Position numbers and translations under genes: made by a program | NCBI GenBank assembly: GCA_013815385.1 | Contig: JACDGL010000007.1 | Coordinates: 124,001 to 188,000 of the forward strand | Source: Taibaiella sp. | GTDB taxonomy: Bacteria > Bacteroidota > Bacteroidia > Chitinophagales > Chitinophagaceae | DNA length: 64,000 nt | Direction: 5' to 3' | The notes under the pieces: generated by a model | The model's database searches: none | Told to the model about the DNA's origin: nothing | Seen by the model: only the letters and a program-made list of their open reading frames with translations | Part shown: piece by piece, positions 8,308 through 15,609 of the stretch | Numbering within the stretch: position 1 is the first letter of the stretch | Layout of the letters: each line of letters begins with the position of its first letter

Positions 8308-8961
8308 ATGAAAAGTGTAAAGATTGAAGGAAAGACCAGAAGCGAATTGGGCAAAAAAGCAACCCGCCATCTTCGTTCTGAAGAACAAGTGCCTTGCGTA
8401 ATATACGGAGGTAATGAAACGATCCATTTCAGCGCGCCGGTTATCGCCTTCCGCGACCTGGTGTACACACCTGATTTCCAGGTAGCTGAAATAATGGTAA
8501 ATGGTAAAGAATACCGCACCATTATGAAAGACCTCCAGTTTGACGTTGTTACAGACGAACTGAACCACGTTGACTTCATGGAACTGGTAGAAGACCGTAA
8601 AGTAGTAGCAGACCTGCCATTGAAATATACAGGCCTTGCACAAGGTGTAAAAGATGGTGGCAAGCTGGTACTGAAAGTAAAAACACTGAAAGTACGTACC
8701 CTCCCTAAACACCTTACTGAAAACATTGAAGTAAAGGTGGATAACCTGCTCATCGATGAGAACATACGTGTACAGGATGTAAAAGCAGATAACATGGAAA
8801 TACTTAACTCTCCCCGTATTCCTATTGCCTCTGTGGTTACCACACGTGCGCTGCGCCAGGCAGAAACTGATGCTGCCGCCGCACCTGCTGCCGGTAAAGC
8901 TGCACCTGCTGCTGCTGCCAAAGCTGCCGCACCTGCTGCAAAGCCTGCCGCAAAAAAATAA
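8308..8961 (+). CDS. rplY: 50S ribosomal protein L25 (general stress protein Ctc type)
   Basis: Binds 5S rRNA in the large subunit. The 217 residues include the L25 beta-barrel (MKSVKIEGKTRSELGKKATR, VPCVIYGG) and the C-terminal TL5 beta domain, then a ~35-residue tail almost wholly Ala, Pro and Lys, which is typical for Bacteroidota L25. I start at the ATG of MKSVKIEG; the frame stays open 14 codons further up but those residues have no family counterpart. Likely co-transcribed with prs. Confidence 0.95.
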   Translation: MKSVKIEGKTRSELGKKATRHLRSEEQVPCVIYGGNETIHFSAPVIAFRDLVYTPDFQVAEIMVNGKEYRTIMKDLQFDVVTDELNHVDFMELVEDRKVVADLPLKYTGLAQGVKDGGKLVLKVKTLKVRTLPKHLTENIEVKVDNLLIDENIRVQDVKADNMEILNSPRIPIASVVTTRALRQAETDAAAAPAAGKAAPAAAAKAAAPAAKPAAKK

Positions 8962-8983
8962 TTATAAACACTTCTATTATACC

Positions 8984-9016
8984 AGCCCCTGCCTCCAAAA
9001 GCAGGGGCTGTTTATA
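8984..9016 (+). terminator. Rho-independent terminator of prs-rplY
   Basis: A 9-bp perfect GC-rich stem (AGCCCCTGC / GCAGGGGCT) with an 8-nt loop, followed by GTTTATAT. The T-tract is weak but the position 22 bp after the rplY stop is as expected. Confidence 0.75.
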
Positions 9017-9052
9017 TAATCTGATTGGGATCATCATTTTCAAATAAATAGT

Positions 9053-9586
9053 ATGGTAAGGTATGTAGCATTTCTACGAGCAATAAATGTAGGCGGGCAC
9101 AGGATCATAAAGATGGAGGTACTACGCGGTTTGTTTGAGGATATGAAGTTTAAGAATGTGGTTACTTACATACAGAGTGGCAATGTACTGTTTAGCACTA
9201 CCGCTAAAAATGAAAATGCATTAGTACAAAAAATCGAGAAACAAATAGCAAGTACCATTGGTTTTGAAGTAGAGGTATTTATCCGGTCATTAGAAGAAAT
9301 AGAGAAGATAGTGGCCTCTAGTCCATATATAAAACAGGGTGAGGAACAAGATACCGGCACCTATGTAACGCTACTGGCTCACGAAGCCAATAGCACTATG
9401 GCAGCAACACTTACCGCCATGAACAACGACGTAGATGAGGTGCATATAAAGGGCCGCGATATCTATCTGCTACGGTATAGAAACAGAGGGAAAGAAACCC
9501 TGACACATGCTGTAATAGAAAAGAAACTAAAGCAGAAGGGTACAAACCGCAACATGACTACAATGCAAAAGCTACTCTCCCTTTAG
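9053..9586 (+). CDS. DUF1697 family protein
   Basis: The 177-residue sequence matches the DUF1697 pattern from the first residues (YVAFLRAINVGGHR) through YIQSGNVLFST and the C-terminal NRNMTTMQKLL. Function is not established; the fold has two ferredoxin-like halves. The stop overlaps the end of the convergent trmH by 15 bp, so both genes share their terminal region and no dedicated terminator is seen. Confidence 0.88.
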   Translation: MVRYVAFLRAINVGGHRIIKMEVLRGLFEDMKFKNVVTYIQSGNVLFSTTAKNENALVQKIEKQIASTIGFEVEVFIRSLEEIEKIVASSPYIKQGEEQDTGTYVTLLAHEANSTMAATLTAMNNDVDEVHIKGRDIYLLRYRNRGKETLTHAVIEKKLKQKGTNRNMTTMQKLLSL

Positions 9587-10180
9587 TTGCTCTGTTTCTA
9601 TTATCCCCCATTTATTTGCCAGCTTATCAAACTGTTCCGGGGGGAGCATAGGGGTGCCGGTGTAGTGATGTGCTATCTCGCGCTGGCGGTAGGCTTCGTA
9701 GAGGGTGACGGCACATGCTACCGAGATGTTCAGTGATTGTACCATACCTACCTGCGGTATGATAAAATTACCATCGCAGTATTTTAAGCACTCTTCTGTA
9801 ACTCCTGCATGCTCATTGCCAAATACCAGCGCTACCGGTTGCGTTAGGTTAAGCTCGTATAAAGAATGCGCCTGTCCGCCCAGGTGAGTAGCATATATCA
9901 TCATGCCCCGCTTTTTCAATTCGGCAATACATGCTTCTGTATTATCAAAAGTATGTATGGTGAGCCAGTTTGCGGCGCTTGCAGAGCTTTTCTTACCAAA
10001 CTTATTGTGCGGCCTGATAACCGTATTGAGTATAAACAACTCCTGAATGCCTACTGCATCGCAGGTGCGCATTACGGCTGATATATTGTGTGGGTCATGA
10101 ACGTTTTCCATCACCACTGTAAGGTCGGGCTGGCGGTGGTTTAGTACCCGTTTTATTTTTGCCTCGCGTTGTGGGGTCAT
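9572..10180 (-). CDS. trmH: tRNA (guanosine(18)-2'-O)-methyltransferase
   Basis: SpoU-class SAM-dependent methyltransferase that modifies G18 in the tRNA D-loop. The 202 residues align well with E. coli TrmH as I remember it: RQPDLTVVMENVHDPHN at the start (catalytic-region Asn and Arg in NISAVMRT), FGNEHAGVTEE, and the knotted SAM site IIPQVGMVQSLNISVACAV. The start is an ATG 4 bp from the C1 peptidase stop, so the two minus-strand genes likely form an operon. Confidence 0.92.
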   Translation of the reverse strand: MTPQREAKIKRVLNHRQPDLTVVMENVHDPHNISAVMRTCDAVGIQELFILNTVIRPHNKFGKKSSASAANWLTIHTFDNTEACIAELKKRGMMIYATHLGGQAHSLYELNLTQPVALVFGNEHAGVTEECLKYCDGNFIIPQVGMVQSLNISVACAVTLYEAYRQREIAHHYTGTPMLPPEQFDKLANKWGIIETEQLKGE

Positions 10181-10183
10181 CCC

Positions 10184-11365
10184 TTAATCAATATTTAGCT
10201 TTTCCCTTATGCTGCCCGGTATGCCGCCTTTGTGCAGCAGTATAGCAGTGGTCTTGTACAGGACATAAGCCTTACTTACATACAGGTAGCCTTTATAGTC
10301 GTTCTTAATACCCCACGAGTTCTTTACAATGTAATATTCGCGGCCGTTCTGGTCTTTTGCAATACCTACTATATGCATGCCGTGGTCATCAGTAGTGCTG
10401 TAGTCATCGTAGCCCTGCTGGCGCAGCTCCGGAGTGATCTCTTTTTCAGGCATCGGACCATCAAACATTTGTTTGCGGGTGCTATCCTCCATATCATCCC
10501 AGTCTGCTTCAGGCACGTAGGCTACCCCATTCTTCCAGCTGAATGAATGCTCGCTAACATCTGCTGCCCATGCTACTGTATAGCCATTTTTTAAAGCATG
10601 GTCTATTATTTTGGTGAGGTCATGCATTTTTACATTCCATACCATATCATCGCTCCAATTGTCCTGCACCAGGAAACGGGTCTTCGTATAATACGGAGCA
10701 GTAGTAAAGGAGGATAACTCTACATAGTCTTTAGGGTGGATACCGACCACTTCTTTTGCAAACGACTTGGGTGTATATTTTTTACCATTCCACTCAAAAG
10801 TTTCGGGCACCGGGCCCAGGTAGGCATCCAGCACGGCATTGAATGCACGCTTCCAGGCGGTAGATAATTTACCGTTCGGGTTCCTTACTATAGCATCCAG
10901 CATACCTTTCAGCACTGCCTGCAGCTCCCCGAATTTGTTTTTGGCCGTGCCATATTGCAGGCCGGTATATACACTCTGCGGCATAGTGCCATACTTCGCG
11001 TACATGTTTATAACATCGTGGCACTCGCCGCCATCGCCCCATGAAAGGCCACCATGCAACTGCACATAAACATCTGCCTTGTCTTTATATTCACAACGGG
11101 CAGTATATATTTCGGACAGGTCGACTGGCTTTTTGCCCATGCGTATCATTTCGCTCTCCAGGAAAGAATTGGTAGAATAGCTCCAGCAGGTACCCGAGCT
11201 TGCCTGGTTCTTAACACAGGTATTCTCAACATTGATCACATCGGTAAAGTGATACTTCTTATTTGCGCTATCACTTTTGTTGGCATCCAGCTTTTTTACG
11301 AGATCATCCTGTGCTGATGCTACCAATGGCAGGGCAGCAAATAAGAGTATTATCAGTTTTTTCAT
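10184..11365 (-). CDS. Secreted C1 family aminopeptidase (bleomycin hydrolase/PepC type)
   Basis: A cysteine peptidase of papain family C1B. A signal peptide (MKKLIILLFAALPLVASAQ) sends it to the periplasm or outside, unlike cytosolic PepC. The catalytic Cys60 is in QASSGTCWSYST, the His in DDHGMHIVG (about residue 328) and the Asn in KNSWG (about 349), so the triad is complete. Family members trim peptides from the N-terminus and often form hexameric rings. At 393 residues it is somewhat shorter than cytosolic PepC. It probably supplies amino acids from secreted or imported peptides. Confidence 0.92.
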   Translation of the reverse strand: MKKLIILLFAALPLVASAQDDLVKKLDANKSDSANKKYHFTDVINVENTCVKNQASSGTCWSYSTNSFLESEMIRMGKKPVDLSEIYTARCEYKDKADVYVQLHGGLSWGDGGECHDVINMYAKYGTMPQSVYTGLQYGTAKNKFGELQAVLKGMLDAIVRNPNGKLSTAWKRAFNAVLDAYLGPVPETFEWNGKKYTPKSFAKEVVGIHPKDYVELSSFTTAPYYTKTRFLVQDNWSDDMVWNVKMHDLTKIIDHALKNGYTVAWAADVSEHSFSWKNGVAYVPEADWDDMEDSTRKQMFDGPMPEKEITPELRQQGYDDYSTTDDHGMHIVGIAKDQNGREYYIVKNSWGIKNDYKGYLYVSKAYVLYKTTAILLHKGGIPGSIREKLNID

Positions 11366-11913
11366 TATTTGTGTGGACTTTTTTTAAAAATATGGAATGT
11401 GCAAATTACCTAAAAAGTGTTATTTACAGTAGGTTAACCCCTGCCCCTAAAGGGGTGATATTGTCTAAAATTTTATTTGTACCTCCGGGAATTTAGAAAT
11501 TACTGCTGTTCTTAACCTTTTTGTGGATAGTATCTGGTGAAATGGTTTGCTATGTCTATTATTAGCTTTTTAAATATGGTAATTTACTGCCGAAAAAGGT
11601 TAATTCTCCGCCGTTTTACTTCCATTTTGGGTTAATATTACTTCCATTTGGGTTAATAAAAGGTAAGTTTTTTTGATTAGCTGATATGCTAATTAGCTTA
11701 TTAGCTGATGGTTTCAAAGAGCAGGCGCGGTGGTAGGTGTAAGATACGGTTGGCAAAGAGGCTTTTCCAAATAAAGATATTCACATTGAGCAGTAGTTTA
11801 ACTGTTGTTGCATAACTGTGCCATAGCATCATCGTTACAAACGAGGACGAATTGGGTAGGTGACCATAACATAAAAGCCGCTTTATAGCGTTTTTTAAAC
11901 ATTGCAATTTACT
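11366..11913. other. Intergenic region with repeat fragments
   Basis: No gene is supported. It holds a CCCCTAAAGGGG palindrome (11448-11459), two near-identical direct copies of TACTTCCATTTTGGGTTAATA-like sequence at 11616-11660, and the inverted copy of the dispersed repeat listed next. The short frame at 11701-11907 falls inside the repeat. Confidence 0.5.
11737..11789 (-). repeat. Short dispersed repeat motif, inverted copy
   Basis: Reads on the minus strand as AATGTGAATATCTTTATTTG, then GGAAAAG, a spacer, and CAACCGTATCTTAC, matching 6708-6760 block for block. It shows that the 3' part of the 122-bp repeat moves or duplicates on its own. Confidence 0.7.
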
Positions 11914-12138
11914 TTAGCAGGGGTCTACTCGCCAATGCGCTGGCTGTGACCTATCTTGTAAATGACGTTGTCTTGCCACATGCACAGGACGATAACCTCG
12001 ATTACAAGCTGATGTTTTTGCCTCATCTTGAGTAGAATACCTTCCTGTTTCTTCACCATTAACTACAATAACATAATGTGATGTTGGCTCATGCTCACTG
12101 GTTGCATGTGGTCTGTGTTCAATAAAAGCTGCTGGCAT
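11914..12138 (-). CDS. DUF2188-like small protein, 74 aa
   Basis: The sequence HYVIVVNGEETGRYSTQDEA, then GYRPVHVARQRHLQDRS and HWRVDPC, follows the DUF2188 pattern (Tyr-Val strand, TQ-EA helix, VHV strand, HWR-D end). DUF2188 proteins are often near defence or phage genes but have no assigned function. I start at MPAAFIEH; an in-frame ATG 12 codons upstream is possible. It is the left edge of an AT-rich insert and is transcribed away from the TIR operon. Confidence 0.6.
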   Translation of the reverse strand: MPAAFIEHRPHATSEHEPTSHYVIVVNGEETGRYSTQDEAKTSACNRGYRPVHVARQRHLQDRSQPAHWRVDPC

Positions 12139-12219
12139 AAAAAAATATTTGGTTAATATGACAATGTATATCAAATTATAAAAAAATCTGTATATTGTTA
12201 CATAAATTTTTTATTTGCT

Positions 12220-12669
12220 ATGAAAATGCAGCCTAATGAAATACTTATAATGAGTTCAGATAGAGGTATTGTAGAGCTATCTAATTTACGTATCGGTAGT
12301 GATTTTAAAGATTTAGGGTATCAGAAATCCGTTGTAATCTATTTAGAAGATATTAGTTCTATTCAGGTTATCAGCAAAAATTATGTAGCATATATCGCAG
12401 TCGCCATATTAGCGGGACTGTATACCTTTTTAGCTTTGAGCCAAAATAGTAATGGTCCAGCACTATTAGGATTTAGCTTAGCGGCAATTATGGTAATAAT
12501 ATGGTGGGTTACTAGAAAACGTATAATTGCCATTTACCCAAATGGGGGGAGACCTTTGGAAATGGAGGCAAATAGGATGAGGTCGGAAGAAATAAAAGAT
12601 TTTATTGAAAAGGTACAGCTTGCAAAAACTCAACGTCTACAGACACTTTATAACATTAACCATAACTAA
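12220..12669 (+). CDS. Membrane protein with PH-like layout, first gene of the TIR operon
   Basis: A 149-residue protein: an N-terminal beta-rich part (residues 5-50), two membrane helices at about 55-74 and 81-97, then RKRIIAIYPNGG and a helical tail. This split arrangement resembles bacterial PH-domain membrane proteins, in which two helices interrupt the beta-barrel; that reading is inference. The stop is 17 bp from the likely start of the next gene. Base composition is clearly more AT-rich than prs or fpg on either side. Confidence 0.65.
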   Translation: MKMQPNEILIMSSDRGIVELSNLRIGSDFKDLGYQKSVVIYLEDISSIQVISKNYVAYIAVAILAGLYTFLALSQNSNGPALLGFSLAAIMVIIWWVTRKRIIAIYPNGGRPLEMEANRMRSEEIKDFIEKVQLAKTQRLQTLYNINHN

Positions 12670-12685
12670 TCAAAATTCAAAAACT

Positions 12686-13153
12686 ATGAATCAAAACTAT
12701 TCAATTACTGTAGAAGACCTTTTTTTTGCTGACATCGAACTAATAGATTTTAGTATGATTAAACTAAAACTGCAAGATGAAGAAGAAGGTGTAGGCTGGA
12801 CAAAAGAAGAATGCAATTCAGCCGAAGAAGAATATAAAAAATTTCTTCTTCTAAAACGCACCTATCCAAAAAAGGAAATTGTACCTCATAAAGAAATTGA
12901 TGTATTCTGGCATCAGCATATTTTAGACACAGCAAAGTATGCTGAAGACTGCGAAAATATTTTTGGATATTTTCTTCATCATTATCCATACTTTGGAATG
13001 AATGGGGAACAAGATAAACAGGATTTAGTCGATGCCTTTGAAGAAACGAAACTTCTATACAAGCGACATTTTCATAAAGATTATATAGGAATGGCGCCAA
13101 AATGCAAGGCACCAAAATGTAGAACAGCTTGTAAACCTATGAAATGCAGATAA
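12686..13153 (+). CDS. GRDP-like protein with Cys-rich tail, second gene of the TIR operon
   Basis: A 155-residue protein with the motif IDVFWHQHILDTAKYAEDC (about residues 71-89) and HHYPYFG, which I recognise from the glycine-rich domain-containing protein-like family (PF07173), known mostly from plants and fungi, with scattered bacterial members. The His-rich core suggests metal binding. The C-terminus is a short Lys/Cys tail (APKCKAPKCRTACKPMKCR) with four cysteines, a further possible metal site. The start is the ATG of MNQNYSITVE, 17 bp after the previous stop; a longer frame overlaps the upstream gene and is less likely. Confidence 0.7.
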   Translation: MNQNYSITVEDLFFADIELIDFSMIKLKLQDEEEGVGWTKEECNSAEEEYKKFLLLKRTYPKKEIVPHKEIDVFWHQHILDTAKYAEDCENIFGYFLHHYPYFGMNGEQDKQDLVDAFEETKLLYKRHFHKDYIGMAPKCKAPKCRTACKPMKCR

Positions 13154-13166
13154 TACAATAAAAAAT

Positions 13167-14042
13167 ATGAAAATATTCATAAGTTGGTCAGGTGAATTAT
13201 CAAAAAGTATAGCAGAAATTTTACGGCAATGGATACCTGGTGTAATTCAAGCGGCTAAACCATATTATTCACCGGATGACATTACTAAAGGCACCAGATG
13301 GAATACAGAAATATCTAAAGAATTAGACGCATCAAAAGTTGGGATAATCTGTTTAACAAAACAGAATTTAGAAAGCCCGTGGATTATGTTTGAGGCTGGT
13401 GCATTATCTAAAAACATAGAGAAATCAAAAGTAGTTCCACTTCTTTTCGGAATTGAGCCATCTGATATTCAAGGTCCTTTAGTACAATTTCAGGCAGCCA
13501 AATTTTCGAAATCTGAAATGAAAAAGGTTATCAAAATGATTAATGCAGAATTAGAGGATAATTCTCTAGCTCCAGATGTTATAGACAACGTTTTTGAAAT
13601 GTGGTGGCCAAAGCTTGAAAGTCAAATAAAAGAAGCAGAAGAAAAAGCTAGAAGCACTAACAATAAAGATGTAAGATCGGAAAGAGACTTATTAGAAGAA
13701 GTACTCACTCTTACCAGAGATTTATCAATAACAAGAAGATTTGAAAAGGGACGCTCTTTAAATCCTCGAATTTTTGAAGATATGATTAATTCTATCGAAA
13801 GGCTTCTAGAAGAAATCCTTAGAAATAATTATACAGATTTGCTAGATTATCTAAAAGACCTTTATCGACCACTAGAGTACTTAATTGAAGAAAGCATGGT
13901 AATAGAGCCGGGTTTTAGAAAAGAATTATATTCTAGATTTAGGAGAGCGAGAATGCAAATGGATGAAGTAAGTTTTCCAGAAAATAGAATTGGAAAAACT
14001 CGGAGATCAAAGTTAGAAGAGGATAGATCTATAAAAGAATAG
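13167..14042 (+). CDS. TIR domain protein, third gene of the operon
   Basis: Residues 1-150 are a TIR_2 domain of a widespread bacterial type: KIFISWSG at the start, SPDDITKGTRWNTEI, GIICLTKQNLESPWI, MFEAGALSK. Glu76 in FEAGAL is at the position of the catalytic glutamate of TIR NADases. Residues 150-291 are helical with a basic C-terminus and match nothing I know; they may be an oligomerisation or sensing domain. Bacterial TIR proteins often deplete NAD+ on phage infection. It follows the previous gene by 14 bp, so the three are probably one transcript. Confidence 0.85.
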   Translation: MKIFISWSGELSKSIAEILRQWIPGVIQAAKPYYSPDDITKGTRWNTEISKELDASKVGIICLTKQNLESPWIMFEAGALSKNIEKSKVVPLLFGIEPSDIQGPLVQFQAAKFSKSEMKKVIKMINAELEDNSLAPDVIDNVFEMWWPKLESQIKEAEEKARSTNNKDVRSERDLLEEVLTLTRDLSITRRFEKGRSLNPRIFEDMINSIERLLEEILRNNYTDLLDYLKDLYRPLEYLIEESMVIEPGFRKELYSRFRRARMQMDEVSFPENRIGKTRRSKLEEDRSIKE

Positions 14043-14051
14043 ATTCTTCAA

Positions 14052-14159
14052 CAATTGCAACTGTCCAATGTATTCTTCAAATGTCCTTGGGTTGAGCCAG
14101 AAGTGCATGTAATACAGATGGAACTTGCAATCGCGCTCACCAACTAATGCCTTATGGAC
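14052..14159 (-). pseudogene. Possible coding remnant directly behind the fpg stop
   Basis: In frame after the fpg stop, the minus strand reads HKALVGERDCKFHLYYMHF and continues WLNPRTFEEYIGQLQLLKN, a protein-like stretch rich in aromatic residues. It has no start and runs into the TIR gene. It could be a scrap of a gene cut when the TIR operon inserted. I cannot name the family, and chance is not excluded. Confidence 0.3.
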
Positions 14160-14939
14160 TCACCTAAATAATTCCTGCTCGTCCGTAAAATAACTTTTGC
14201 GGGAGCTGGCCGTTTTGTTCTGGATGGCTGCGCCGGTGGGGCTGTGGGTCTTATGAGAATTGTGTATGAGCAGGAAGTCGCGCACCTCGCCGCTTATTAT
14301 GTCGGGATTGGTTTCGCGTATCTGCTTTTCCGCATTGGTAAGCACGTGCCTTATAGCGGTGGCCAGGGCATGCACCTGCTTATCGGGTATCTTATTAGCA
14401 ATAGAAAAGGGGTGTATGCCGGCCTTCCACAGTATCTCATCGGCATAGGCATTGCCAATGCCACGGATGATCTGCTGGTTGAGCAGTATGTTCTTCACCG
14501 CGGCCTTAGAACCATCCAGTACCCGCTTTAGAAAAGCGTAGTTCACCTCTTTGGCAAGCGCATCAGGCGTATCGCGCCCGGCGGGATTGAGGGTAGGTGT
14601 TGCCTGGCCCTGGTAGTCTGTAAGCACCAGCCCCGTACCATCGGTAAAGTGCAATGTTATGATAGGATACCTGTGCGTGTTCTTATCTTCAAAAATGTAT
14701 AGCTGGCCGTGCAGCATCAGGTGCAGGGCCAGTACATTGTTATTGCTGAAGGTAAAGTGCAGCTCCTTGCCTACCCGCTCTACTGACTTTATGGCCTTGC
14801 CTTCCAGATGTTCCTTTAGCTCCGCTACGGAAACATTGAGCTTTTTGGCAACAGATACTTCTACCTGCTTCACTTTTTTGCCGTGAAGTATCTTATTAAG
14901 GTTGTAGCTGAAGACCTGTAGGTCGGGCAATTCGGGCAT
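14160..14939 (-). CDS. Fpg/Nei family DNA glycosylase with a zincless finger
   Basis: Base-excision repair enzyme that removes oxidised bases and cuts the strand. The N-terminus is MPELPD, giving the catalytic Pro2 and Glu3. The helix-two-turn-helix segment NQQIIRGIGNAYADEILWKA binds DNA. The last 40 residues should be a CxxC...CxxC zinc finger, but here the cysteines are absent and the finger strands remain (THSPTGAAI ... SSRKSYFTDEQELF), with the Arg that contacts DNA kept in SSRKSYF. This resembles the zincless finger of NEIL1. At 259 residues it is near the usual length. Confidence 0.87.
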   Translation of the reverse strand: MPELPDLQVFSYNLNKILHGKKVKQVEVSVAKKLNVSVAELKEHLEGKAIKSVERVGKELHFTFSNNNVLALHLMLHGQLYIFEDKNTHRYPIITLHFTDGTGLVLTDYQGQATPTLNPAGRDTPDALAKEVNYAFLKRVLDGSKAAVKNILLNQQIIRGIGNAYADEILWKAGIHPFSIANKIPDKQVHALATAIRHVLTNAEKQIRETNPDIISGEVRDFLLIHNSHKTHSPTGAAIQNKTASSRKSYFTDEQELFR

Positions 14940-14997
14940 AAGCTATGATTTATATTGTACGCAGTAAGAAATAAAGATCCTGCCATAAACCTGCGTA

Positions 14998-15321
14998 CTA
15001 GATCAGATCTATTTCGTACAGCATATCCTTTCTATCGCCTTTTACCGCGTAGAGCTTTTGTTTGATGACGGCGAAAGAATCGTATTGCTCCAGTAACTTT
15101 TCGGCCAGCAGCATATCGCGCTCTTCTATGTATAGCTCACTTCGGTCGTCTTCGTCCTCAAGGGAATCGCGGTAAGTGACGTAGGCATGGTTGGCCCGCA
15201 ACTGCTCGTCTATAGCGGCGATCATTTCCTTTAGTAATGCGGAGGATTCGCCCAGACTGAAATCGAACAGCATTTCCATGAGTGTTTCTTCGTCCTTAAA
15301 GGTCTGGTCTTTTATATACAT
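14998..15321 (-). CDS. Hypothetical acidic helical protein, 107 aa
   Basis: I do not recognise this protein. It begins MYIKDQTFKDEETLMEMLFD, is strongly helical and acidic, and has no signal peptide or membrane segment. It lies upstream of fpg on the same strand with a 58-bp gap and may be cotranscribed. Its composition is that of a normal host gene. Confidence 0.65.
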   Translation of the reverse strand: MYIKDQTFKDEETLMEMLFDFSLGESSALLKEMIAAIDEQLRANHAYVTYRDSLEDEDDRSELYIEERDMLLAEKLLEQYDSFAVIKQKLYAVKGDRKDMLYEIDLI

Positions 15322-15384
15322 AGCGGTACAAAGTTAAATAACCTGTTGGATATGACGAGGGACTTTGCTATTTATCCCTCGCGA

Positions 15385-15606
15385 GAGGTACTAGTGGTGT
15401 ATTTGTGCTTCGCGGGATTGCTTCGTCGCAAAGCCTCCTCGCAAGGACGATGCCGGGAAAGCGAAGGGTACCAGTGATGTATTTGTGTATCGCGAGATTG
15501 CTTCGTCGCAAAGCCTCCTCGCAATGACGGCGCGCGAAGGGTAAAAGAAACGAGTGGTGTATTTGTGTTCGCGAGATTGCTTCGTCGCAAAGCTTACTCG
15601 CAACAG
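15385..15606. repeat. 80-bp tandem repeat array (three copies) carrying the REP-like core
   Basis: The anchor AGTGGTGTATTTGTG (one copy AGTGATG...) occurs at 15393, 15473 and 15553, exactly 80 bp apart. Each unit contains ATTGCTTCGTCGCAAAGCCT, the reverse complement of the core in the 5.8-6.5 kb array, followed by CCTCGCAA. The array ends 4 bp before the NRPS stop codon, so it occupies the whole 3' flank of that gene. Frames running through it are not genes. Confidence 0.9.
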
Positions 15607-15609
15607 GCC

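Noticed and set aside
11701-11907. A 68-codon frame on the minus strand
   Set aside because: Falls within the inverted dispersed repeat and has no conserved features.
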